Origin: Sipunculus nudus
Taxonomy: Eukaryota > Annelida > Sipuncula > Golfingiida > Sipunculidae
DNA: 64,000 nt
Reading direction: 5' to 3'
Assembly (NCBI GenBank): GCA_026874595.1
Contig: CM049311.1
Location: forward strand, 77,760,453-77,824,452
Of the stretch, positions 48,301 to 62,300 are shown piece after piece; positions within the stretch are counted from its first letter, which is position 1, and every line of letters begins with the position of its first letter. The translations under genes were made by a program, and so were the position numbers. The notes under the pieces are model-generated. The model searched no databases. It had not been told where the DNA came from and worked only from the letters and a program-made list of their open reading frames with translations.

Positions 48301-50337
48301 TGAACCTAACAAAAAAAAAAACTCTAATCTGGCTTGGTCATGGTAAAACGGGGGCCTGTGATCTCGACCTGTGCCTTTCTGGTCCCAGAATCATAGTTTG
48401 GGGGGGGGGGGGGGTTAACGACCACCTATACAATACATATTTGTAATATGAAAACAATCGAGTAAGTGGTTGCCGAGTTACAAAGAGTAAACAAAAACTT
48501 AAACCCTTAGCTTGGTTGGGGTCTGTACAAGGTGTGCCTAATTACTGGTCCAGAAATTATAACATGGTGAAAACTTTTATAGCTGTGATAGGTATTGTCA
48601 CTGTTCATCAGTGTATAAAGTTCAATTGAAATGGCTTTATTAACAATTGAGAAAGAAACCTTACAAAAAAAATTTCAACTGGCTTGTTCAGGGACAACGT
48701 CGGTATATGATCTTGTCCTTTTTGTCCCTAATTTATAGGAGGATATCTAACCCCCTATGCAATACATATGTTTCATATGAAAGCAATAGGGTCAGTGGTT
48801 GCCTAGTTATATAGTGTAAACAAAACTTTAACCTGAACTGGCTTGGGATCTTTACAAAAGTTGTCAAATAACTGGCCCAGAAATTAAAATATGTGAGGGT
48901 ATAAGTGTTTGCCGAGTTTGAAAGAATAAACGAAACCTTTAACTTGAACTGGGTTGGGATCTATACAAATTTTGTCTAATTACTAGCCCAGCAATTAACA
49001 TATTGTAAAACACCTTTAATAGCTGTGCTAGGTATTGTCACTGTACATAAATATATTACGTTTAATTGAAATGTCTTCATTAGCAATGGAGAAGTTAAAT
49101 GAGACTAACAAAAAAAAACTCTAATCTGGCTTGGTCATGGACAACGGTGGCCTGTGATCTTGACCTGTGCCTTTCTGATCCCCAAATCATAGGACGGGGT
49201 GGGGGGGGGGGGGGGTGGGGGGATTAATGACCACCTAAATAACACTTATTTGTAATATGAAAACAATCGAGTAAGTGGTTGCCGAGTTACAAATAGAAAA
49301 CAAAACTTTAACCTTGGTTGGGGTCTGTACAAATTGTTTTGGATCTTTTCAAAATTTGTCCAATTACTGGCCCAGAAATTAAATTATGTGAGGGTAAGTG
49401 TTTGCCGAGTTATAAAAATAAACGAAACCTTTAACTTGAACTGGATTGGGAACTAAACAAATTTTGTCTAATTATTAGCAAAGAAATTAAAATATAATAA
49501 AAACATTTAATAGCTGTGCTAGGTATTGCCACTGTACATAAATATATTACGTTAAATTGAAATGTCTTCAATAGCAATGGAGAAGTTAAGTGAACCTAAC
49601 AAAAAAAACTCTAATCTGGCTTGGTCATGGACAACGTTGGCCTGTGATCTTGACCTGTGCCTTTCTGATCCACAAATCATAGGACGGGGTGGGGGGGATT
49701 AATGACCACCTAAATAACACTTATTTGTAATATGAAAACAATCGAGTGAGTGGTTGCCGAGTTACAAAGAGTAAACAAAAACTTTAACCTTGGTTGGGGT
49801 CTGTACAAATTGTTTTGGATCTTTTCAAAATTTGTCCAATTACTGGCCCAGAAATTAAATTATGTGAGGGTAAGTGTTTGCCGAGTTATAAAAATAAACG
49901 AAACCTTTAACTTGAACTGGATTGGGATCTGTACAAATTTTGTCGAATTATTAGCAACGAAGTTGAAATATTAAAAAAAATTAATAACTGGGCAAGGTAT
50001 TGCCACTGTACATAAATATATTACGTTAAATTGAAATGTCTTCAATAGCAATGGAGAAGTTAAGTGAACCTAACAAAAAAAACTCTAATCTGGCTTGGTC
50101 ATGGACAACGTTGGCCTGTGATCTTGACCTGTGCCTTTCTGATCCTCAAATCATAGGACGGGGTGGGGGGGATTAATGACCACCTAAATAACACTTATTT
50201 GTAATATGAAAACAATCGAGTAAGTGGTTGACGAGTTACAAATAGAAAACAAAACTTTAACCTTGGTTGGGGTCTGTACAAATTGTTTTGGATCTTTTCA
50301 AAATTTGTCCAATTACTGGCCCAGAAATTAAATTATG
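36321..50337 (+). repeat. 14.0-kb higher-order repeat unit, complete copy 1
   Basis: Sequence from 36,321 matches that from 50,338 onward at a lag of 14,005-14,020 bp. The order of G-tract blocks is RTNn, RTNn, RTTP, RTNn, RTNnn, starting with R tracts at 36,618, 39,119, 41,614, 45,174 and 47,669. N and n have 'gacggggtgg' before and 'attaatgacc' after, N with a long interrupted G tract and n with a short one. Intervals are R-T ~731, T-N ~801, N-n ~489, n-R ~474, T-T 789, T-P ~801 and P-R 1,237 bp. Rare private variants recur at the same lag, for example GTTATCAAATAACTAGCC at 42,805 and 56,814, and GTTATCTCCTAAC at 42,248 and 56,257. No gene is present. Confidence 0.93.
49985..50005 (+). other. 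Hybrid junction: probable unequal-exchange breakpoint
   Basis: The left side carries the variant CTGGGCAAGGTATTG seen at 38,945 and 52,960, where it continues TCACTGAACATAAATG. Here it continues CCACTGTACATAAATATATT, the variant that elsewhere follows TGTGCTAGGTATTG (47,025 for example). The switch creates the extra 474-bp n block of this module. The short shared word AGGTATTG is the likely site of exchange. Confidence 0.7.
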
Positions 50338-53300
50338 TGAGGGTATAAGTGTTTGCCGAGTTTGAAAGAATAAACGAAACCTTTTACTTGAACTGGGTTG
50401 GGATCTGTACAAATTTTGTCGAATTATTAGCAACGAAGTTGAAATATTAAAAAAATTAATAACTGGGCTAGGTATTGTCACTGAACATAAATGTATTACG
50501 TTTAATTGAAATGTCTTCATTAGCAATGGAGAAGTTAAATGAGACTAACAAAAAAAACTCTAATCTGGCTTGGTCATGGACAACGGTGGCCTGTTATCTT
50601 GACCTGTGCCTTTCTGATCCCCAAATCATAGGACGGGGTGGGGGGGGGGGGAGATTATAAAGACCACTTATACAATACATATTTGTAATATGAAAACAAT
50701 CGAGTAAGTGGTTGCCGAGTTACAAAGAGTAAACAAAATCTTAAACCTGAGCTGGGTTTCGGTTTGTACAAATTGTGCCTAATTACTAGTCCAGAAATTA
50801 TAATATGGTTTTAATAGCTATCAATGGAAAAATAAGCCTAACAAATAATCTTTAAACTGGCTTGTTCACGGACAACGTCAGTATGTAATCTTGTCTTTTT
50901 GTCCCTAATTCATAGGAGGATTTTAACCCCCTATGCAGTACATACGTTGCATATGAAAGCCAGAGGGTCAGTGTTTGTCGAGTTATAAAGTGTTAACAAA
51001 ACTTTAACCTGACCTGGCTTGGGATCTTTACAAAATTTGTCAAATAACTGGCCCAGAAATTAAAATGTGTGAGGGTATAAGTGTTTGCCGAGTTTGAAAG
51101 AATAAACGAAACCTTTTACTTGAACGGGGTTGGGATCTGTACAAATTTTGTCGAATTATTAGGAACGAAGTTAAAATATAAAAAAATTTAATAGCTGTGC
51201 TAGGCATTGTCACTGTACATAAATATATTACGTTAAATTGAAATGTCTTCATTAGCAATGGAGAAGTTAAGTGAACCTAACAAAAAAAAAAACTCTAATC
51301 TGGCTTGGTCATGGTAAAACGGGGGCCTGTGATCTCGACCTGTGCCTTTCTGGTCCCAGAATCATAGTTTGGGGGGGGGGGGGGTTAACGACCACCTATA
51401 CAATACATATTTGTAATATGAAAACAATCGAGTAAGTGGTTGCCGAGTTACAAAGAGTAAACAAAAACTTAAACCCTTAGCTTGGTTGGGGTCTGTACAA
51501 GGTGTGCCTAATTACTGGTCCAGAAATTATAACATGGTGAAAACTTTTATAGCTGTGATAGGTATTGTCACTGTTCATCAGTGTATAAAGTTCAATTGAA
51601 ATGGCTTTATTAACAATTGAGAAAGAAACCTTACAAAAAAAATTTCAACTGGCTTGTTCAGGGACAACGTCGGTATATGATCTTGTCCTTTTTGTCCCTA
51701 ATTTATAGGAGGATATCTAACCCCCTATGCAATACATATGTTTCATATGAAAGCAATAGGGTCAGTGGTTGCCTAGTTATATAGTGTAAACAAAACTTTA
51801 ACCTGAACTGGCTTGGGATCTTTACAAAAGTTGTCAAATAACTGGCCCAGAAATTAAAATATGTGAGGGTATAAGTGTTTGCCGAGTTTGAAAGAATAAA
51901 CGAAACCTTTAACTTGAACTGGGTTGGGATCTATACAAATTTTGTCTAATTACTAGCCCAGCAATTAACATATTGTAAAACACCTTTAATAGCTGTGCTA
52001 GGTATTGTCACTGTACATAAATATATTACGTTTAATTGAAATGTCTTCATTAGCAATGGAGAAGTTAAATGAGACTAACAAAAAAAAACTCTAATCTGGC
52101 TTGGTCATGGACAACGGTGGCCTGTGATCTTGACCTGTGCCTTTCTGATCCCCAAATCATAGGACGGGGTGGGGGGGGGGGGGGTGGGGGGATTAATGAC
52201 CACCTAAATAACACTTATTTGTAATATGAAAACAATCGAGTAAGTGGTTGCCGAGTTACAAATAGAAAACAAAACTTTAACCTTGGTTGGGGTCTGTACA
52301 AATTGTTTTGGATCTTTTCAAAATTTGTCCAATTACTGGCCCAGAAATTAAATTATGTGAGGGTAAGTGTTTGCCGAGTTATAAAAATAAACGAAACCTT
52401 TAACTTGAACTGGATTGGGAACTAAACAAATTTTGTCTAATTATTAGCAAAGAAATTAAAATATAATAAAAACATTTAATAGCTGTGCTAGGTATTGCCA
52501 CTGTACATAAATATATTACGTTAAATTGAAATGTCTTCAATAGCAATGGAGAAGTTAAGTGAACCTAACAAAAAAAACTCTAATCTGGCTTGGTCATGGA
52601 CAACGTTGGCCTGTGATCTTGACCTGTGCCTTTCTGATCCACAAATCATAGGACGGGGTGGGGGGGATTAATGACCACCTAAATAACACTTATTTGTAAT
52701 ATGAAAACAATCGAGTGAGTGGTTGCCGAGTTACAAAGAGTAAACAAAAACTTTAACCTTGGTTGGGGTCTGTACAAATTGTTTTGGATCTTTTCAAAAT
52801 TTGTCCAATTACTGGCCCAGAAATTAAATTATGTGAGGGTAAGTGTTTGCCGAGTTATAAAAATAAACGAAACCTTTAACTTGAACTGGATTGGGATCTG
52901 TACAAATTTTGTCGAATTATTAGCAACGAAGTTGAAATATTAAAAAAAATTAATAACTGGGCAAGGTATTGTCACTGAACATAAATGTATTACGTTTAAT
53001 TGAAATGTCTTCATTAGCAATGGAGAAGTTAAATGAGACTAACAAAAAAAAACTCTAATCTGGCTTGGTCATGGACAACGGTGGCCTGTTATCTTGACCT
53101 GTGCCTTTCTGATCCCCAAATCATAGGACGGGGTGGGGGGGGGGGAGATTATACAGACCACTTATACAATACATATTTGTAATATGAAAACAATCGAGTA
53201 AGTGGTTGCCGAGTTACAAAGAGTAAACAAAATCTTAAACCTGAGCTGGGTTTGGGTTTGTACAAATTGTGCCTAATTACTAGTCCAGAAATTATAATAT

Positions 53301-56300
53301 GGTTTTAATAGCTATCAATGGAAAAATAAGCCTAACAAATAATCTTTAAACTGGCTTGTTCACGGACAACGTCAGTATGTAATCTTGTCTTTTTGTCCCT
53401 AATTCATAGGAGGATTTTTAACCCCCTATGCAGTACATACGTTGCATATGAAAGCAAAAGGGTCAGTGTTTGTCGAGTTATAAAGTGTTAACAAAACTTT
53501 AACCTGATCGGCTTGGGATCTTTACAAAATTTGTCAAATAACTGGCCCAGAAATTAAAATGTGTGAGGGTATAAGTGTTTGCCGAGTTTGAAAGAATAAA
53601 CGAAACCTTTTACTTGAACGGGGTTGGGATCTGTACAAATTTTGTCGAATTATTAGCAACGAAGTTAAAATATAAAAAAAATTTAATAGCTGTGCTAGGC
53701 ATTGTCACTGTACATAAATATATTACGTTAAATTGAAATGTCTTCATTAGCAATGGAGAAGTTATCTCCTAACAAAAAAAAAACTCTAATCTGGCTTGGT
53801 CATGGTAAAACGGGGGCCTGTGATCTCGACCTGTGCCTTTCTGGTCCCAGAATCATAGTTTGGGGGGGGGGGGGGGGTTAACGACCACCTATACAATACA
53901 TATTTGTAATATGAAAACAATCGAGTAAGTGGTTGCCGAGTTACAAAGAGTAAACAAAAACTTAAACCCTTAGCTTGGTTGGGGTCTGTACAAGGTGTGC
54001 CTAATTACTGGTCCAGAAATTATAACATGGTGAAAACTTTTATAGCTGTGATAGGTATTGTCACTGTTCATCAGTGTATAAAGTTCAATTGAAATGGCTT
54101 TATTAACAATTGAGAAAGAAACCTTACAAAAAAAATTTCAACTGGCTTGTTCAGGGACAACGTCGGTATATGATCTTGTCCTTTTTGTCCCTAATTTATA
54201 GGAGGATATCTAACCCCCTATGCAATACATATGTTTCATATGAAAGCAATAGGGTCAGTGGTTGCCTAGTTATATAGTGTAAACAAAACTTTAACCTGAA
54301 CTGGCTTGGGATCTTTACAAAAGTTGTCAAATAACTGGCCCAGAAATTAAAATATGTGAGGGTATAAGTGTTTGCCGAGTTTGAAAGAATAAACGAAACC
54401 TTTAACTTGAACTGGGTTGGGATCTATACAAATTTTGTCTAATTACTAGCCCAGCAATTAACATATTGTAAAACACCTTTAATAGCTGTGCTAGGTATTG
54501 TCACTGTACATAAATATATTACGTTTAATTGAAATGTCTTCATTAGCAATGGAGAAGTTAAATGAGACTAACAAAAAAAAACTCTAATCTGGCTTGGTCA
54601 TGGACAACGGTGGCCTGTGATCTTGACCTGTGCCTTTCTGATCCCCAAATCATAGGACGGGGTGGGGGGGGGGGGTGGGGGGATTAATGACCACCTAAAT
54701 AACACTTATTTGTAATATGAAAACAATCGAGTAAGTGGTTGCCGAGTTACAAATAGAAAACAAAACTTTAACCTTGGTTGGGGTCTGTACAAATTGTTTT
54801 GGATCTTTTCAAAATTTGTCCAATTACTGGCCCAGAAATTAAATTATGTGAGGGTAAGTGTTTGCCGAGTTATAAAAATAAACGAAACCTTTAACTTGAA
54901 CTGGATTGGGAACTAAACAAATTTTGTCTAATTATTAGCAAAGAAATTAAAATATAATAAAAACATTTAATAGCTGTGCTAGGTATTGCCACTGTACATA
55001 AATATATTACGTTAAATTGAAATGTCTTCAATAGCAATGGAGAAGTTAAGTGAACCTAACAAAAAAAACTCTAATCTGGCTTGGTCATGGACAACGTTGG
55101 CCTGTGATCTTGACCTGTGCCTTTCTGATCCTCAAATCATAGGACGGGGTGGGGGGGATTAATGACCACCTAAATAACACTTATTTGTAATATGAAAACA
55201 ATCGAGTAAGTGGTTGCCGAGTTACAAAGAGTAAACAAAAACTTTAACCTTGGTTGGGGTCTGTACAAATTGTTTTGGATCTTTTCAAAATTTGTCCAAT
55301 TACTGGCCCAGAAATTAAATTATGTGAGGGTAAGTGTTTGCCGAGTTATAAAAATAAACGAAACCTTTAACTTGAACTGGATTGGGATCTGTACAAATTT
55401 TGTCGAATTATTAGCAACGAAGTTGAAATATTAAAAAAAATTAATAACTGGGCTAGGTATTGTCACTGAACATAAATGTATTACGTTTAATTGAAATGTC
55501 TTCATTAGCAATGGAGAAGTTAAATGAGACTAACAAAAAAAAACTCTAATCTGGCTTGGTCATGGACAACGGTGGCCTGTTATCTTGACCTGTGCCTTTC
55601 TGATCCCCAAATCATAGGACGGGGTGGGGGGGGGGGGGGGAGATTATACAGACCACTTATACAATACATATTTGTAATATGAAAACAATCGAGTAAGTGG
55701 TTGCCGAGTTACAAAGAGTAAACAAAATCTTAAACCTGAGCTGGGTTTGGGTTTGTACAAATTGTGCCTAATTACTAGTCCAGAAATTATAATATGGTTT
55801 TAATAGCTATCAATGGAAAAATAAGCCTAACAAATAATCTTTAAACTGGCTTGTTCACGGACAACGTCAGTATGTAATCTTGTCTTTTTGTCCCTAATTC
55901 ATAGGAGGATTTTTAACCCCCTATGCAGTACATACGTTGCATATGAAAGCAAAAGGGTCAGTGTTTGTCGAGTTATAAAGTGTTAACAAAACTTTAACCT
56001 GATCGGCTTGGGATCTTTACAAAATTTGTCAAATAACTGGCCCAGAAATTAAAATGTGTGAGGGTATAAGTGTTTGCCGAGTTTGAAAGAATAAACGAAA
56101 CCTTTTACTTGAACGGGGTTGGGATCTGTACAAATTTTGTCGAATTATTAGCAACGAAGTTAAAATATAAAAAAAATTTAATAGCTGTGCTAGGCATTGT
56201 CACTGTACATAAATATATTACGTTAAATTGAAATGTCTTCATTAGCAATGGAGAAGTTATCTCCTAACAAAAAAAAAACTCTAATCTGGCTTGGTCATGG

Positions 56301-59300
56301 AAAACGGGGGCCTGTGATCTCGACCTGTGCCTTTCTGGTCCCAGAATCATAGTTTGGGGGGGGGGGGTTACATCCACCTATACAATACATATTTGTAATA
56401 TGAAAACAATCGAGTAAGTGGTTGCCGAGTTACAAAGAGTAAACAAAAACTTAAACCCTTAGCTTGGTTGGGGTCTGTACAAGGTGTGCCTAATTACTGG
56501 TCCAGAAATTATAACATGGTGAAAACTTTTATAGCTGTGATAGGTATTGTCACTGTTCATCAGTGTATAAAGTTCAATTGAAATGGCTTTATTAACAATT
56601 GAGAAAGAAACCTTACAAAAAAAATTTCAACTGGCTTGTTCAGGGACAACGTCGGTATATGATCTTGTCCTTTTTGTCCCTAATTTATAGGAGGATATCT
56701 AACCCCCTATGCAATACATATGTTTCATATGAAAGCAATAGGGTCAGTGGTTGCCTAGTTATATAGTGTAAACAAAACTTTAACCTGAACTGGCTTGGGA
56801 TCTTTACAAAAGTTATCAAATAACTAGCCCAGAAATTAAAATATGTGAGGGTATAAGTGTTTGCCGAGTTTGAAAGAATAAACGAAACCTTTTACTTGAA
56901 CGGGGTTGGGATCTGTACAAATTTTGTCGAATTATTAGCAACGAAGTTAAAATATAAAAAAAATTTAATAGCTGTGCTAGGCATTGTCACTGTACATAAA
57001 TATATTACGTTAAATTGAAATGTCTTCATTAGCAATGGAGAAGTTAAGTGAACCTAACAAAAAAAAACTCTAATCTGGCTTGGTCATGGAAAACGGGGGC
57101 CTGTGATCTCGACCTGTGCCTTTCTGGTCCCAGAATCATAGTTTGGGGGGGGGGGGGGTTAACGACCACCTATACAATACATATTTGTAATATGAAAACA
57201 ATCGAGTAAGTGGTTGCCGAGTTACAAAGAGTAAACAAAAACTTAAACCCTTAGCTTGGTTGGGGTCTGTACAAGGTGTGCCTAATTACTGGTCCAGAAA
57301 TTATAACATGGTGAAAACTTTTATAGCTGTGATAGGTATTGTAACTGTTCATCAGTGTATAAAGTTCAATTGAAATGGCTTTATTAACAATTGAGAAAGA
57401 AACCTTACAAAAAAAATTTCAACTGGCTTGTTCAGGGACAACGTCGGTATATGATCTTGTCCTTTTTGTCCCTAATTTATAGGAGGATATCTAACCCCCT
57501 ATGCAATACATATGTTTCATATGAAAGCAATAGGGTCAGTGGTTGCCTAGTTATATAGTGTAAACAAAACTTTAACCTGAACTGGCTTGGGATCTTTATA
57601 AAAGTTGTCAAATAACTGGCCCAGAAATTAAAATATGTGAGGGTATAAGTGTTTGCCGAGTTTGAAAGAATAAACGAAACCTTTAACTTGAACTGGGTTG
57701 GGATCTATACAAATTTTGTCTAATTACTAGCCCAGCAATTAACATATTGTAAAACACCTTTAATAGCTGTGCTAGGTATTGTCACTGTACATAAATATAT
57801 TACGTTTAATTGAAATGTCTTCATTGGCAATGGAGAAGTTAAGTGAACCTAACAAAAAAACTCTAATCTGGCTTGGTCATGGAATACGGGGGCCTGTGAT
57901 CTTGACCTGTGGCTTTCTGGTCCCAAAATCATAGTTTTTTTTTTGGGGGGGGGGGGGTGATTAACGACCACCTATACAATACATATTTGTAATATGAAAA
58001 CAATCGAGTAAGTGGTTGCCGAGTTACAAAGAGTAAACAAAAACTTTAACCCTTAGCTTGGTTGGGGTCTGTACAAGGTGTGCCTAATTACTGGTCCAGA
58101 AATTAGAACATGGTGAAAACTTTTATAGCTGTGATAGGTATTGTCACTGTTCATCAGTGTATAAAGTTCAATTGAAATGGCTTTATTAACAATTGAAAAA
58201 TAAACCTTACAAAAAAATTTCAACTGGCTTGTTCAGGGACAACGTCGGTATATGATCTTGTCCTTTTTGTCCCTAATTTATAGGAGGATATCTAACCCCC
58301 TATGCAATACATATGGTCAATATGAAAGCGAAAGGGTCAGTTGTTGCCGAGATATAAAGATTAAACAAAACTTTAACCTGCGCTGCCTTATGATCTGTAC
58401 AAAATTTGTTAAATTGCTGGCCCAGAAATTAAAATATGTGTGGGTAAGTGGTAGCCGAGATATAAAGAATAAACGTTACCTTTAACCTGAACTGGGTTAG
58501 AATCTGTACAAATTTTGTCTAATTACTAGCCCGTCAATAAAAATATTGTAAAACACTTTTAATAGCTGTGCTAGGTATTGTCACTGTACATCAGGGTATA
58601 AAGTTCAATTAAAATGTCGTCAGTAGCACTGGAGAAATAAGCCTAACAAAAAAAAACTTTAATCTGGCATTTTCAGGGACAACGTCGGCCAGTGATCTTG
58701 CCCTATTGGTCCCCAAATCATAGGTGCGTTTCTTACCCGCCATGCAATACATATGTTTCATATAAAAGCAATATGGTCAGTGGTTGCCGAGTTATAAAGT
58801 GTAAACAAAACTTTAACCTGAGCTGGCTTGGGATCTTTACAAAAGTTGTCAAATAACTGGCCCAGAAATTAAAATATGTGAGGGTATAAGTGTTTGCCGA
58901 GTTTGAAAGAATAAACGAAACCTTTTACTTGAACTGGGTTGGGATCTGTACAAATTTTGTCGAATTATTAGCAACGAAGTTGAAATATTAAAAAAATTAA
59001 TAACTGGGCTAGGTATTGTCACTGAACATAAATGTATTACGTTTAATTGAAATGTCTTCATTAGCAATGGAGAAGTTAAATGAGACTAACAAAAAAAACT
59101 CTAATCTGGCTTGGTCATGGACAACGGTGGCCTGTTATCTTGACCTGTGCCTTTCTGATCCCCAAATCATAGGACGGGGTGGGGGGGGGGGGAGATTATA
59201 AAGACCACTTATACAATACATATTTGTAATATGAAAACAATCGAGTAAGTGGTTGCCGAGTTACAAAGAGTAAACAAAATCTTAAACCTGAGCTGGGTTT

Positions 59301-62300
59301 CGGTTTGTACAAATTGTGCCTAATTACTAGTCCAGAAATTATAATATGGTTTTAATAGCTATCAATGGAAAAATAAGCCTAACAAATAATCTTTAAACTG
59401 GCTTGTTCACGGACAACGTCAGTATGTAATCTTGTCTTTTTGTCCCTAATTCATAGGAGGATTTTAACCCCCTATGCAGTACATACGTTGCATATGAAAG
59501 CCAGAGGGTCAGTGTTTGTCGAGTTATAAAGTGTTAACAAAACTTTAACCTGACCTGGCTTGGGATCTTTACAAAATTTGTCAAATAACTGGCCCAGAAA
59601 TTAAAATGTGTGAGGGTATAAGTGTTTGCCGAGTTTGAAAGAATAAACGAAACCTTTTACTTGAACGGGGTTGGGATCTGTACAAATTTTGTCGAATTAT
59701 TAGGAACGAAGTTAAAATATAAAAAAATTTAATAGCTGTGCTAGGCATTGTCACTGTACATAAATATATTACGTTAAATTGAAATGTCTTCATTAGCAAT
59801 GGAGAAGTTAAGTGAACCTAACAAAAAAAAAAACTCTAATCTGGCTTGGTCATGGTAAAACGGGGGCCTGTGATCTCGACCTGTGCCTTTCTGGTCCCAG
59901 AATCATAGTTTGGGGGGGGGGGGGGGTTAACGACCACCTATACAATACATATTTGTAATATGAAAACAATCGAGTAAGTGGTTGCCGAGTTACAAAGAGT
60001 AAACAAAAACTTAAACCCTTAGCTTGGTTGGGGTCTGTACAAGGTGTGCCTAATTACTGGTCCAGAAATTATAACATGGTGAAAACTTTTATAGCTGTGA
60101 TAGGTATTGTCACTGTTCATCAGTGTATAAAGTTCAATTGAAATGGCTTTATTAACAATTGAGAAAGAAACCTTACAAAAAAAATTTCAACTGGCTTGTT
60201 CAGGGACAACGTCGGTATATGATCTTGTCCTTTTTGTCCCTAATTTATAGGAGGATATCTAACCCCCTATGCAATACATATGTTTCATATGAAAGCAATA
60301 GGGTCAGTGGTTGCCTAGTTATATAGTGTAAACAAAACTTTAACCTGAACTGGCTTGGGATCTTTACAAAAGTTGTCAAATAACTGGCCCAGAAATTAAA
60401 ATATGTGAGGGTATAAGTGTTTGCCGAGTTTGAAAGAATAAACGAAACCTTTAACTTGAACTGGGTTGGGATCTATACAAATTTTGTCTAATTACTAGCC
60501 CAGCAATTAACATATTGTAAAACACCTTTAATAGCTGTGCTAGGTATTGTCACTGTACATAAATATATTACGTTTAATTGAAATGTCTTCATTAGCAATG
60601 GAGAAGTTAAATGAGACTAACAAAAAAAAACTCTAATCTGGCTTGGTCATGGACAACGGTGGCCTGTGATCTTGACCTGTGTCTTTCTGATCCCCAAATC
60701 ATAGGACGGGGTGGGGGGGGGGGGGTGGGGGGATTAATGACCACCTAAATAACACTTATTTGTAATATGAAAACAATCGAGTAAGTGGTTGACGAGTTAC
60801 AAATAGAAAACAAAACTTTAACCTTGGTTGGGGTCTGTACAAATTGTTTTGGATCTTTTCAAAATTTGTCCAATTACTGGCCCAGAAATTAAATTATGTG
60901 AGGGTAAGTGTTTGCCGAGTTATAAAAATAAACGAAACCTTTAACTTGAACTGGATTGGGAACTAAACAAATTTTGTCTAATTATTAGCAAAGAAATTAA
61001 AATATAATAAAAACATTTAATAGCTGTGCTAGGTATTGCCACTGTACATAAATATATTACGTTAAATTGAAATGTCTTCAATAGCAATGGAGAAGTTAAG
61101 TGAACCTAACAAAAAAAACTCTAATCTGGCTTGGTCATGGACAACGTTGGCCTGTGATCTTGACCTGTGCCTTTCTGATCCTCAAATCATAGGACGGGGT
61201 GGGGGGGATTAATGACCACCTAAATAACACTTATTTGTAATATGAAAACAATCGAGTAAGTGGTTGACGAGTTACAAATAGAAAACAAAACTTTAACCTT
61301 GGTTGGGGTCTGTACAAATTGTTTTGGATCTTTTCAAAATTTGTCCAATTACTGGCCCAGAAATTAAATTATGTGAGGGTATAAGTGTTTGCCGAGTTTG
61401 AAAGAATAAACGAAACCTTTTACTTGAACTGGGTTGGGATCTGTACAAATTTTGTCGAATTATTAGCAACGAAGTTGAAATATTAAAAAAATTAATAACT
61501 GGGCTAGGTATTGTCACTGAACATAAATGTATTACGTTTAATTGAAATGTCTTCATTAGCAATGGAGAAGTTAAATGAGACTAACAAAAAAAACTCTAAT
61601 CTGGCTTGGTCATGGACAACGGTGGCCTGTTATCTTGACCTGTGCCTTTCTGATCCCCAAATCATAGGACGGGGTGGGGGGGGGGGGAGATTATAAAGAC
61701 CACTTATACAATACATATTTGTAATATGAAAACAATCGAGTAAGTGGTTGCCGAGTTACAAAGAGTAAACAAAATCTTAAACCTGAGCTGGGTTTCGGTT
61801 TGTACAAATTGTGCCTAATTACTAGTCCAGAAATTATAATATGGTTTTAATAGCTATCAATGGAAAAATAAGCCTAACAAATAATCTTTAAACTGGCTTG
61901 TTCACGGACAACGTCAGTATGTAATCTTGTCTTTTTGTCCCTAATTCATAGGAGGATTTTAACCCCCTATGCAGTACATACGTTGCATATGAAAGCCAGA
62001 GGGTCAGTGTTTGTCGAGTTATAAAGTGTTAACAAAACTTTAACCTGACCTGGCTTGGGATCTTTACAAAATTTGTCAAATAACTGGCCCAGAAATTAAA
62101 ATGTGTGAGGGTATAAGTGTTTGCCGAGTTTGAAAGAATAAACGAAACCTTTTACTTGAACGGGGTTGGGATCTGTACAAATTTTGTCGAATTATTAGGA
62201 ACGAAGTTAAAATATAAAAAAATTTAATAGCTGTGCTAGGCATTGTCACTGTACATAAATATATTACGTTAAATTGAAATGTCTTCATTAGCAATGGAGA

